DNA from: Bolinopsis microptera
Taxonomy: Eukaryota > Ctenophora > Tentaculata > Lobata > Bolinopsidae
Length of the DNA stretch: 64,000 nt
Assembly: GCF_026151205.1 (NCBI RefSeq)
Contig: NC_087072.1
Coordinates: 18,894,103 to 18,958,102 of the forward strand
Direction: 5' to 3'
Below are positions 9,718-22,700 of this stretch, in pieces. The translations under genes and the position numbers were made by a program. Under the pieces are notes generated by a model, which did not search any database, was not told where the DNA came from, and was given only the letters and a program-made list of their open reading frames with translations. The first letter of the stretch is position 1. Each line of letters begins with the position of its first letter.

Positions 9718-11570
9718 TAAGTCTAACCCTTGTGCCTTACACTCTTAACAACGATCATTCGCTGGTCACGTGACTTAGACAGTATAACTTCTCAGGGAAT
9801 AATTTTACACCATGTCATACAGCTCATCCGAGAGAATTGCAAATCCAAACGCACACCGATTATATATTCTCAGAACCCTTTTAGTTAAACAACATGTTCA
9901 AAATTTAGACCGGAGACACACGGTCAGAACGGTTTAATTGGTTTTATTCCTATAGAAGGGGAGAATAGGGCTTTAACTTTAAGTAGCTGGTCGTATTTTT
10001 AGGTACTTTGTAACCATACCAGTGTCCAGTACACCGTAAATAAGTGTGGAGGCCACCGCGCTGAGCGCATAGACTCGTAACATGGTTATGAGCGACAGAA
10101 AGTTAAAGAGTTAAACGGCAAAATTCAAAATTAAGTGGATTTGGTGGAACGGTTGACTTGAAACTAGTTACAATTTTCAATATATAATATCTCAAATTCA
10201 TAAGCAGAAACTAAAAGCTGACCTGGCATTGGCTTTTACTAATTTATTGGCCTGTCACGTGACCAAAACAGTTTTTTGCTAATGACTCCTCAAGAAAGCG
10301 TTTTAAGTTTAGCCCTATGTCATAGGGGGAGTTTCGGAATCAATATTAAAAAATACGTTGGATAATGCTACTTTTATATTATACTCCATACTCAAGGTTC
10401 TTCAGCCTGGAATTTCGTGGAACTGGAAGTGTCAGAAATAATAATTATTGATGCTTACGGTTTCTGGATGCTCGAAAGTAGCTCGGGTTTCCAGCTAACG
10501 TTTATGATTTTTCGATTTTATAGCTTTATTGCATTATTGCAATGCAACTGGATGAATTAAACTTTTTTGAATCAGGATACCTACAATCATATTGTCACAC
10601 TAAGAGCAATATCAAAATGTCTAGATCAAAGCGGAGTGGCCCAAAAGTTTTAGTAGAGGTATATACCGAAGAGCAGAAAACACTGTTTTGAGTTAGGAAG
10701 TTGGGAGGCTACGAGTTGAGTGAGAAAATGGTTCTCAAGACCATGGTTGAGACTTGAGTAGCAAAATTCTTAAAGTGGTACCTTTTATTTTCCATTCTCT
10801 CTCAAGAAGGAACAAAAATGTTAGCTGGGAATGAATTAATTCATGTCGACTGGCTAGTGCAGAGTAACTAGGTACTAAGGAGAGCAAAGCCTTCCCTTCT
10901 TCCCCACCCCCTCCCCGTGCTTTATATCAGCACTTTATATCAGCACTGTATGTATCAGCACTGTATGTACTGATACAATTATATGTTGTATTCATTTATG
11001 ATTCCCTTATTACTAGGGAGCGTGGTAATATAATTCGTCCGGCACTTGATCGACACAGTGACACACATCAAACGTTCACTTACTACAGTCTAGCAGTCTA
11101 GCACATGGTTATAGTAAAACTGTGTCATTTTACACACGTCCGCTTTAAACGCAAGGTTCAAAGTTGAGGGACAGTAATCGCACACTAAAACCCTAACATT
11201 GAAAATACTCTGATAGACACTGCAATTTAAAAAGCATTTATAGTCAGATCTTGTTTAATCTAGTACCAAATGTGGATGATGATAAACCACTGACCTACAC
11301 TGGATTATCTAGAGACTATAAGTCTAAATTAGACTCTACAATGTCTATATAATGGGTTCTAATGGGTTCTCTATAAGCATCAGAAGTCAACGACTAGACA
11401 GGGTTATTGTAATGAAAAGTTGGGACCAGCTCACACTCACAGTACATTACATTGTCATTAATGTAATTACAGGCTTGCTAAAGAAATGAATATGTTTATA
11501 CATTATAGGTAAAACGAACCGAGAAATATATAGCTCTAACGGACAATTCAAAACTTAACCCTAACCCTTT

Positions 11571-11701
11571 AGTTCTACTCTGACGCCAATCCTAACATAA
11601 CCTTAACCCAATCCCTAACTCAAACATTTACTCAACCTCTAGGGATTGGGTTAAGGTTATGTTACTGTTAGGGTTGGCGTCACACATCACAGTAGAGTTA
11701 G
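11571..11701. repeat. Foldback inverted repeat
   Basis: Left arm 11571-11615 pairs with right arm 11641-11701 over most of its length (ATCCCT...GGCGTC on the inner side), with small bulges and a ~25-nt loop. The arms contain AACCCTAA-like motifs but not a regular telomeric array. Confidence 0.8.
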
Positions 11702-12019
11702 CTAAACGGAAACCTAACGATAAATTTGACCTAATTCCTTATTAATGGTCAAGTCACGTGATCGAAACAGTTTTTCGCCGATAATTGCAGCGAAGCATTT
11801 TAACTTTATGTCATGTGGATTGTGGGGTGATTCGGAGTCAGTGTTAAAAAATAAATCGATCAAAGCTGGTTTCAGCCAGTGTAAAGTGATTGAGCACGCT
11901 TTACCAAATGTCTCAAAGTTTAAATAATATAAAACTGGAAGGGAGCACGGTTAGATTGATAATGATGACAAGTGACAACTTGATGCACGGTCGAGAGGTC
12001 ACTAGTTGAAGTTAAACAC

Positions 12020-12573
12020 GAGGGAGAGGGAGAGGGAGAGGGAGAGGGAGAGGGAGAGGGAGAGGGAGAGGGAGAGGGAGAGGGAGAGGGAGAGGGAGAG
12101 GGAGAGGGAGAGGGAGAGGGAGAGGGAGAGGGAGAGGGAGAGGGAGAGGGAGAGGGAGAGGGAGAGGGAGAGGGAGAGGGAGAGGGAGAGGGAGAGGGAG
12201 AGGGAGAGGGAGAGGGAGAGGGAGAGGGAGAGGGAGAGGGAGAGGGAGAGGGAGAGGGAGAGGGAGAGGGAGAGGGAGAGGGAGAGGGAGAGGGAGAGGG
12301 AGAGGGAGAGGGAGAGGGAGAGGGAGAGGGAGAGGGAGAGGGAGAGGGAGAGGGAGAGGGAGAGGGAGAGGGAGAGGGAGAGGGAGAGGGAGAGGGAGAG
12401 GGAGAGGGAGAGGGAGAGGGAGAGGGAGAGGGAGAGGGAGAGGGAGAGGGAGAGGGAGAGGGAGAGGGAGAGGGAGAGGGAGAGGGAGAGGGAGAGGGAG
12501 AGGGAGAGGGAGAGGGAGAGGGAGAGGGAGAGGGAGAGGGAGAGGGAGAGGGAGAGGGAGAGGGAGAGGGAGA
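12020..12573. repeat. (AGGGAG)n hexanucleotide array, about 92 copies
   Basis: An apparently uninterrupted array of the hexamer GGGAGA over ~553 bp. It yields long poly-(Arg-Glu) and poly-(Leu-Pro) reading frames that are not genes. The strand is all purine with regular GGG runs, so it could form G-quadruplex or triplex DNA. Perfect purity suggests recent expansion, or collapse or extension during assembly. Confidence 0.97.
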
Positions 12574-13202
12574 TATATCGACATATTACCCAAATGCCAG
12601 TGCTACTTTAAGTCAGTATCATCAACTTGTTTTACTTTATTTCATGTATCCCAGGCTCGCTCTACAATTTTAGTCGTCCAATTTGTTTTATTACAATGAT
12701 TTAATTAATCACGGAGCATTTGATTTACCAACTTCAATTATTGTCGATTTATTTAAATGTGCCTAACGGGTTTTAACAAGAAATAAAAACTGTTTTTCAT
12801 TGACTAAAAATATTATACGTACGTAGTACAATGATAAAATACAAAGTACAATTCAACTTAACACTAAAGCTTATAGTTTCTTTAATGTAACACTAGAATC
12901 TATCATATGTCACTGTTCAAAACTTTAAGCAACAACACTTGAAGTTAAAACTTTAGTTTTCAATTCTAGACACAATTCTATAATGCCAAATTCTTCAAGT
13001 CAAAAGTTCTTCGTTGGCAAGTCATGTAAAATTGGAACGGTCAAACAACTTTTCCGAACATTCAACTAAACTTCACACGGGTGTTTTATGAGTAAGATAA
13101 GGTTAAAAACTTAATATTCTCTAATTTTTCTAGCATAATGATTACTTTTCATTACGTTGTATTCAACAAAGATTGAAAGTAAACAGGTTTGATTTGTTTC
13201 AC

Positions 13203-13208
13203 TTTATT
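13203..13208 (-). promoter_or_regulatory. Candidate poly(A) signal of the PRDM gene
   Basis: AATAAA on the minus strand about 540 nt after the PRDM stop codon. It is the nearest canonical hexamer I found, and unverified. Confidence 0.3.
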
Positions 13209-13745
13209 CGTGAAATTTTCTATATTGAATCTCGACAGAAAAAGATAGCTCTGTACGTAAGCTATCAACATATACACCTTCCAATAAAATTGTAATATAT
13301 TAAAGCTTAAATATATATCAGCTCGATGAGCAAGAACAAACTTATTTATAAAATACAAGTTGGATTTGTTGCTCCCAAGAGCAACATTACATCATCCAGT
13401 TGAGGTTTTGCCTCAAATCGGTCCTCATCACATTCAATGTCAATATATAGTTGTCTTTAGGTGGCTCCTAACGTACACGTGCAGCCTAAATTTCTACTCT
13501 ATAACAGAAAACACACGTCCTTTAAATAAAATAAGTCATCCATCGAAATAGCAATTAATAACTTAATAATAACTTCAACTCACTAAAAAGTTCTTCTGTA
13601 ACACATTATAAGCTGGACGATGGCTATCAAGGAATAAGGTCCTGCACCTTCTTTTCTTGCTTCACTACGATCTCTAGAGGTATAGCACACTACATCGGTT
13701 AGAGCGAGTGCAGCACTCGCTTAGGATCTCCCTAAGTGTGCAGGA

Positions 13746-16700
13746 CTACCTGATGGAGTTGTTGAGAGCAAGAGCTCCGGTCTTCCAGTCGAGCTGCGAG
13801 GACTGCAGCTGGGAGGTGGTGACGTTCTGTATTTGGGGTATCATGGCGTGAGACATGGGGTGGGACAGGGACTGGATGTGGGCCAGGGAGGAGGTCGGAG
13901 GTGACTCGCACGTGCTTGTTACCTGAAGCAACCAGGTTAGCTTGCTGCTCAAATAGGATGAATAAGATGAATAAAATGCAGAAAACATATCATTGACACC
14001 TAAATGTGATTTGCAAGTTCAAGTTACCAGTGCGCTAGCGGAGCTGAAAAGTGAAAAGGAAGTGGCTGCTACCTCGGTCTCCTCTGTCTTCCAAGCATGT
14101 CCCAGAGCCATGTTTAGCTCAGTCTTGGGCCACGTCATGGGCAGGGCGGGTTCCTTCCATCCGGTCAGAGTAGTGTCCGCCTTCCAATTGTTATGTAAGG
14201 CAGTGCCTGAAAGAGGAGACAAGGTTATGTTGGGTTGTTGGGTGATTAGTGAGAAGGTAAAAGTTCACCCCGTATACCGAGGTCTTATCGCTGATTTAAT
14301 TCGCATTCTTTAGGCAGAGTTCATGAGGTGGTGGGGCCGGGGGGTCTGGTTAGGGCTCCCTTTAATTAGCTCACGTGACAAGTACATGTGAGGGCACGTG
14401 AGGGCAGTTCTACTGCAGCCCACTGGGGTACCCTGGCCTGTCAGACGTTTCCTACTTGTACTATTGTATGAGATCGTGTCATCTTCAATATAGAGTCCTT
14501 AGTCTCCTGTAAGCAGGATACTCGCCGGCAGATGTATACAGCCGGTATTAGAGTGCAGTACAACCTTACTAGCCACACAGCCTTCATTTCTAGCCCATTA
14601 TCGTCACCATACATCTTCACATTACCCAGACAAATAAACAGACAAAGCACCAAAAAGTACAAATATAAAGGGGCTATTTACCTTGTTTGGGAGCGGAATG
14701 TGTCTTCATGTGCTTGTGGAGGGAGGAAGCGTGGACAAAGGATTTCTCGCACTTAGTACACTTGAACTGCTTCACGCCAGTGTGGGTCGGAATGTGAGCG
14801 GTCAGGTTTGAGTGTACCGAGAATGCTTTTCCTGAAAAGGGTGCCGTGTTAGAGAGAGGAGAACATGTATACTAGTATATAGACACGTTTAACACTTCAG
14901 TCTGATATTAGCCTTATAAGTAACACGGAACAGCTGGTACTTATACAGAGGAAATTGTGCAACCATAAATGTAATAGATCAGCTCGAGACTCAGTTTAAT
15001 GATGTAGAGACGCGGAAAAAGAGCTAAAGCAGTTTTCTTGCAGAACAGAGAATGCCGGTTTCAACGTGCTTCATCACTTTGTGGACAAGTTGACACAGTG
15101 TGATAAAGTTACACGCCGTAAAAACACCGATTAGTTATAATCCAAGTTGTTACACAGCTGTAAAATCTAGATAAACTCACCACAAAATCCGCATTTGAAG
15201 GGTCTTTCCCCGGTGTGCGTCCTTGTGTGTCTGATCATGTTGCTGTGGTGAGCGAAAGCTTTGCCGCAGTGATTGCATTTGAAGGGCTTGTCCCCCGTGT
15301 GTGTCCTCATGTGCTCCTTCAGTGTCCAGGGGGTGCTGAATTTCTTCGCACACAGCTCGCATCTACGTGAGTAAAACATATTTAACAAGAGCATTAGTCT
15401 CAGGGAAACTTGAAAAGTGAAGGATCAAGGAAAAGTACTTTACGCCTGGACAATACGAGCCAGAAACTTAACAATGAACTTCTAAAATAGGGATAACGAC
15501 AGGAGGGAGATAAGAGAATAGGGACTTGGAGGAGTGGGAACTTACTGAATGCGGCGATGGTTCTTGGGGACCATGTGCTGGCGAGCGTGAGCAGTGAGCT
15601 GGGTGCAATGTGTGAAACTCTTGTCACACTGGTCACACCGCAGGTTCTTGTCAGCAGAGTGGGTGGTCATGTGGGTGATCATCTCACTGCTTGTAGTGAA
15701 GACTTGGTTACACTGGTAACACTGGGGAGAGAGGGTAGTGGTTAGAGGGGACGTTTGGTTAGGAAACTGGGGTAACAAGTTAGTGGTTATTTTTGGTTGT
15801 GTAAAGTTTTAAAACATCCCAGCAGATCAAAAAATCGCTCAGGACACAAGAATAAATTATGTGTAATAACCTGGGATATTTCCAATAAAAATAAGCAGAA
15901 TATAACTTACCTTGAATGTTTGGTTCGGATTTGTACTGGTCGGAGAAGGTGTGCTAGAATGCTCTCTGATGTGCATTCTCAGGGACAAAGATAGGGCAAA
16001 TATCTTTCCACAATGATCACACCTGAGACGGAAACGCACGTTAAGATAACTTGCTAATGACTAATGAGTCGGTTTAGAGGATTGTAACAATTGTTATTAA
16101 TAGCCTACGTACTTGATAAATTACATCATAAGATCTTTTTAAAGAAAATGTCGTCACACAAATCATCCCACGCAACGAACTAAGCAAACAGCAATTGAAG
16201 GTCGACCAAAACAAAAACAAAGTTAAAGAGCTGTTACTAACCATAACATATCGTTAGCTCCCCCACAGTTAGTATTCTGTCCCGGCACCGAGCACTGGTG
16301 CATTCTGTGCCATATCAAGCTGTAAGGGTAGAAGAACGCTCTCTGACAGGTTTTACAAACATACGCACCGTCCTCTGAAACGAAGTAACATGTTAAAGAT
16401 GCACTCAAACTGAGGACTCAATTTAAATATTAGATATCTGAATAACTGTAGTCGTTAGGTTTGATGTCAAATGTGTTTCGTCTCCCATGCTTTGGGTGGT
16501 ACTGATCTCTTGGTTTAGTCTTTATGTTACTCTGTCTTAGTCACCTCTCAAAATAAGGATCAGTCGAATTAAAAAACTAATGAGCACTATTGTCATGTAA
16601 TTAAGAGGGTGGACTGAAATGAAACTTTTTGAGACAAATTGTTCACCGGAAAGATTCATGCAAAAACGTGACACCAATAATAAATTGATGAAGATGCCTA

Positions 16701-19700
16701 AAATGTACATGATATAGACGAACAGGGAACAGGGATGATGGTTTGAATCCATCATTTTTGACGAATTATTTCTAACTGACCAGAGTTCATCCAATCCAAT
16801 GTGAAATTATACCTTTTTGTTTATATATTATACATATATATGTTTTTACATTTCTCTCATTTTTATGCTGCTGTTCTAACGTGGCTTATGAACAATATAT
16901 CAAAGTGACATTGAGTAAAACTGTGTGAAATGTGAGACTGAATTGATTAGAATTATTTGAGATAAATCTATTTTGAAAGTAGAAGAATTTGAGATTTATC
17001 GAAGTTCCAGCACCGCCTTGGCTATTGCATAGAATTAATGCCACGATTATGTAGGGCCTCAGTTTCACATACAGGAATCAAGCCCTCCAAAATGGACCGG
17101 TAATGACCGTTGGCTTGGTAGTTACTGACTGACAAGGGCGTGAATTCAACCTCTTAATATTTTTAAGTCAGGTCACACCTATAGTGATCTTACAGTTACA
17201 AACACTTTTTACCTAGTTGGAAGTTTTACAGGAGATTTGTTCCGTGGTCTAAGTTGCGGAGAGAGGGAGAGAGAGAGACAACAGTAGCATTGCTTGTATC
17301 CTTGATTACTGACTGTGACGTTTGCGTTGCGTTTTCCAAACCAATTAATAACCGACGCCTAACACTAACTTTCCTTCTAAAACACCATTTTCAACTGCTG
17401 GGGCTTCATAGTCGGCATCATCATTTGGACAGTAACCCAACTAAGTCGTTGTCACCATTTGGACAGTAACCTAACCAACTAAATAGCTGTCAGTTTTGCT
17501 CGTAAAACTACTAAAATATGTTCCACCACGGACCGTCTACAATCACATTCCGTAGAAAGCATGTGGATTAGTTGGAAAACACGAGCTCCGTTTAAAGGTT
17601 TAATACAACCAGTAAATAATATTAGATAACGGCCGGTCTTACGTCATATCGTCGGAGAGAGGTACTGAGTGGATAGTCACGTGACGGTGCAATAATACGA
17701 TCTCATTGAAATACTAAGGTCTCATTACCACCAGCTGCAACCTCTGACAAGCAGATTAATGGTTCTTGATAGGCCCTAATGCACTCTACAGCCGCTTAGA
17801 CCAAATTGGGTAATGACAAAGCTGTTCGATCAGGGATCCGGCTCAAGTTAGCGCCATTATTCCTTTAAATGTGGCGAGACCGACTGCAGCACACCACGCA
17901 CAATGGTCCACTATACTCCGCCAGTGGTAAATTAACAAAATCACGTTAAATACGCAGTGTGCTGCTGTCACAAACATGAGGCCCTTATATCAGCAACAAT
18001 ATTATGATAATAATGATAATGGATGTAGTAATTTGTGCGGCACTATATCACAGAGAACCTAGGCCACACAGCCACCAGCTGCTGCAAACAGGACAGGCGT
18101 GACCGTGTCACAACTTTAAGTTTCAATTTCTCAGAACGAAGGAGAGAGAGAGAGTGCTCTTAGACAATGAGCTAGCAGCATCGCTAAACTAATTTGAACT
18201 TCAACATGTTGTGAGATTATTAAGCAGCTAGTCCAGTCAACACCCGCCTTACAACTTCACCGCCCAGATCATGGTTATAAATATACAGTATATAATGTGT
18301 AGTAGAACCTAGAACAATGATCAGAGCGGAGGAGGTTAACAGGTGGTCAGAGTCGGGCCCACAGTTGAATCTCTAAATTTCGAGGTCTTTGAAGCGGAAC
18401 GGTAAATCAGGTGTTACTGAAACTAAGCTAGCGTTTCAAGCTGCTGGCGACGCGTGGAACTGTTGAATATAGGAGGGGTATATGTTTCAGGTTGTTATGT
18501 AAAATTGAGGTTGAAAGTGCGTGTTTTAAGTGAGGTTTAAATGGTGTGAATAAAGGAGGGTGTGTAACTGTATTAAGTTGCGATGTACAATTGAGATTAA
18601 TGTCGCAGGTTTGAGGATGGTTAAATGATTGGTAAAGTTGAAAGCAGCCGTTACTATTAGCAAAATAATCAGTAGAATTAGAACAACCATATCTTACTGA
18701 GCTTAGTTGGGCTGGAGATGATAAAATGTAGAGTCTGTGATGCGTGGATTTAATCAAGCGGCGAAGTGAATTATTAGACGTCAAACTCACCCAAAGTTGG
18801 TGAAGTGATTAAAAATTGTCCGAAAGACACAGTCCATGAGATGTTTCTGATTGCATGTAATAAAAGTCCCCATCAACAGTCAACAAGCAGCCTAATTGAT
18901 TTGACCATACATTTACCTAAAACACGAAGCGTACTGAAAAATAAACATGACTTAAGTTTTGTAAGACAGCTTGCCTTATGTTATCATAATTCATAATACG
19001 AGACTCGTTTTTAAACTTAGAGAAAATAAAGATGTGAAATTATATTACAACCGAAGATGGGGTTTTTACTCTTAATTTACTTCTCTGCGATGCCCAGGCA
19101 TATTATATAATATGACATTATCTTGAAAAGGGATGAACACGTAGCGACAAATATTGTTGTAACGTCCCAATACCAAACAAGATGGAAATCTTGTATTTTA
19201 AATAGCTTCTATCAGCGGCGGTTGCTACTTGATCTTATTTTCAGATGCAAAGTTTTTTAATAAACTGTTAATGACAACTGTTAATGTCATATCCTAAGAT
19301 ACACTGAACTATTTAACATGTTTTAACAGCTGTTCCGCATGAGTAACTGTTGACAGAGTGTTGTGAAGTTTGAGACCCTGAATATCTCCTTATTCTACAC
19401 TCCCTTTCATCAGCGACTAACCGTAGGAATCAGCCACAGACTTTAGCTCCTCGCTGTTTTTCTTTATCTTGTCAATCAGAGCCAGAACTTTAGCGATGTC
19501 AAGTATTTTACTCTTGTCCATGAGATTATGCTATCTGGTCGGAATGGACAAGCTAGGACAAACAATTCTGTGTTAAATAATCTCGTAAAAAGTAAACAAA
19601 CAAGCAAACTTTGACGAAATTATTAAAACAAAGAACCGAGAAACGAGAATCCAGGCGGCAAATGGATGATAGAAAGAGTTACGAAATGACGATCTGGGAG

Positions 19701-22700
19701 TAATATCGGAAGTCTGAGAAAATAATGGAGTAAGAAGCTAATGACACACGAAACATTGAGTACACTGCAGACTGAAGTGAGAGAGCGGCTGTACTGGGAT
19801 GAGAACAAATTATCACGCATTAATATAAAGAGTCCGCGGGTACATATGTCGGCTGCTGCTTCCTACTATACCCTGACTGCTATCTCTCTCTCTCTCTCTC
19901 CGGCTCCCTCTCTCTCTCTCTCTCGCTCCCCGGCCGGACCGGACCGACCATCCGTAACATCGGACTATCGTGCTGAATGGGGAGCTCATGAATAATGAAA
20001 TAAAGAGCCCGGTATAAACCCATCAAAATACACAGAATAAAGACTGCAACACATTAATTCCTCCGCGTATCCCGCCATATAAGGGCAAATGAAACAGGTG
20101 AGGAGGACGACCTGGTCACATGGGCTACCAGCTGGCGCTCTATTGGCCGGATACCCGGCTCACTGGCAGCTCTGGCTTTGTACACTTCAGCCTACAGTGA
20201 CATCCCTAGTGCTGAATATTAGCACTCTCAAAGTGGCTGGAGTGAGCAGTTACAAGCACCGTTTCAGGACCAGATCTAGATACGCGTCTAATTACCGGTA
20301 AAGCAGCGTTCTGAAGAAGAAAGCCAGGCTCTAACAGAGAGAGAGAGCTACATAGAGAGAGGGGATCATGATGGTGATGATGATTACTAATGACTGGAGC
20401 ACAACAAGCACGGAGGATATAATATAACAATGTACTGAGTAGTGCTGCTGAGACGCGGCCTAGCTCACAGCGAGTGAGTTGCTCCTCCTGTCATGCTTCG
20501 TTACACACCAGTGAGCTGCACGTTATGAGTGCTCAGCCAATGAGCTGGCAGTATCAGTCACACAGCAGCTAACTCCTTGCTCTCCTGCAACAGCCCCGTC
20601 ACCGCTACCAGAACATTAGTTCTATCCAACAACACTGGCAACAAATTGTCCGGGGGACACACAACACAAACTGTTAGTTACACGTATCACGAATGACGGG
20701 GTCAAGCTAGCTAATGTAAAATGAGGATTTGTACGAAATAAATCTCCTTTATCAAGCAGTGCTAAGTTTATTACATGTAATGTAAAACAAAAAGGAGCCG
20801 CTAGTGGCACACGACTGTAAAAACCTTTAACACGCGAACTGAACTGTAAAAGAACAAAGAGTTGCGTAAATAAAATCCCGGCCTGAAATTAGGCAGAACT
20901 CCATATGTGGAGTACACGACAACAAACATTGCAGTTCCAATACCACTCCGAGCTCCGGGTTCGTCTAGCTCTACTGTGACCACTCAAATTACTACCCACA
21001 CACTTTACCCGAGCAGAGCCAGATAGTTCCAGGGAAAGTTCCCGTATAGAGTGTTGGAACGGTGCGTTTGCTGGAATAAGTGGCGTATCGGTTTACTTCA
21101 CCCCCTCTACCAAAGATCTGTTATTACAGTTTTAGTTGCAGAATATGTGCCATATTTTATGTAGACATATGCTGATGTGCCGTGACGACGACGCCGAGCA
21201 GTAAAACTCTAAATTTAGCAGATTTGTAAAAGGCGAGGCAATGTTCTCGTAGCTGGCCAGTGGGTGGGATAAACTGCACAAAAAAGCACAAGGCACTTAA
21301 TGAAAATACAGGCAATCGCTGAAACTTTTTATTGCATAGGTCGAATCATTAGTCAGTGACTAGACGACCCATTATAATGAAAAACAATCAGAGTTGGTGT
21401 CTGGACTTGGGACCAGGTCACAAGTACATTATTACATTAATGGACATTGGACTTATTAATAATTTGTCGGTTCTTTGGTCAATCTGTCAGTTCTTTTAAC
21501 TTTATTGTAACCTGTTTATTGTAACCTGTAAATTTAGCTAACTACTCAGCGGTCAATTATAAACCTTATCTGGTCCAATAACACTCAATCAACCCTAATC
21601 ATGAGCCATCTAATAGTTGGGATGCTTGACATACCTTCAGCTGAGATCTCCTCTAGGGTAAGGATTCCTAGTGCCTTGGCGAGATCGTTGTCATACCAAA
21701 CTAGGAGTTCCCGTTCCCGAGGAATGTCGCACGTGACCTGGGACAGTTAATTGATTAATTGACTGCTAATTGATTTTTGCCAAAGTTGATTAAAAAGTCA
21801 AACGTTTATTGTTGTATTCCTATAAACATTTCAAAGGGAGGGTATCCTCTCCCATAAACTCACCTCGTAAAATATTCGGTTTCCGAGTTGGAAAGCCACT
21901 AAGTTTTGTTCTCTTCTGTTGCGAGCTCTGTTAACGAAGCCCATCCAGTGGTCAGCAGGGGTCGACGGGGTTTGTCCGAGTAACAGAGGACTTTGCTGAA
22001 ACAATAATTCTGTTAGTTTTTCGATCGAAATTGACAAGAAATTCAATGAAATTTGAAAAAGTGTTTTAACGCGCGCATTGATGAAAAATACGTATGTGGC
22101 TGAGGAGAGTTTAAATAATATAAAAGAGTTAGATATGGACAAGAAAAGGTGGCGTTCAGATTAAACATGATGCATTTCAAATTTCATCAACTAAAAGGTC
22201 AATCACACTCAATCGCAGACATGCAAATCGAGATTTTTGTCTATCTAAGAGAGCGAACTGATACCATGGAAAATTACCCATGTTGATGCTCCATTACACT
22301 ATGTTTCAGAGAAACATGTCCCTCTTTCAACTCTTTACTCATTGAGAGGTTCATTTCTTTAAGTTTATGTAAATATATAAATTGTTTCCACTTTTTCTAA
22401 AATCAATTTCCCTATTAAGGCCTCGATCTAAATTCCATAATGTTTTTTCATAATTGTTTCGACCAATAACTTATTGGTCGAAACAATTATGAAAAAACAT
22501 ATGAACAAACTTATTGAATAAGTTTGTATGTTCAGCAATATGGATGGTATGCTTTTTTAGCTTGCCCTCTGAATATGATTATGAAACAACTCATAATTCT
22601 CCTCACGGAGTAGAAGCTATAAATAAAGTAAAAATTGTCATTTGCCACCACTTAGAGGACACATGGGCCAATTCATGAGCTAAGGACATGGGCCCACAAC

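Larger units (their letters stand above)
8936..13745. other. Gene-free interval with several repeats
   Basis: No supported gene between chitin-binding gene D and the end of the PRDM gene. It holds a small MITE (9585-9717), three diverged copies of a dispersed repeat containing GGTCACGTG (around 9030-9190, 10240-10400 and 11740-11920), a foldback (11571-11701) and the AGGGAG array (12020-12573). The last ~1 kb probably includes the PRDM 3' untranslated region. Confidence 0.6.

Noticed and set aside
11540-11700. Interstitial telomere array
   Set aside because: The CTAACC motifs are irregular and are better explained as the arms of a foldback.
12006-12611. Long ORFs of alternating Arg-Glu (plus) and Leu-Pro (minus)
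   Set aside because: They are only translations of the AGGGAG hexamer array; the reading frame stays open because the unit length is a multiple of three.
18428-18790. 120-codon minus-strand ORF in the PRDM intron
   Set aside because: No domain, no similarity to recognised proteins, and it is not needed for the frame-consistent PRDM model. It could be a chance ORF; transcripts would decide.
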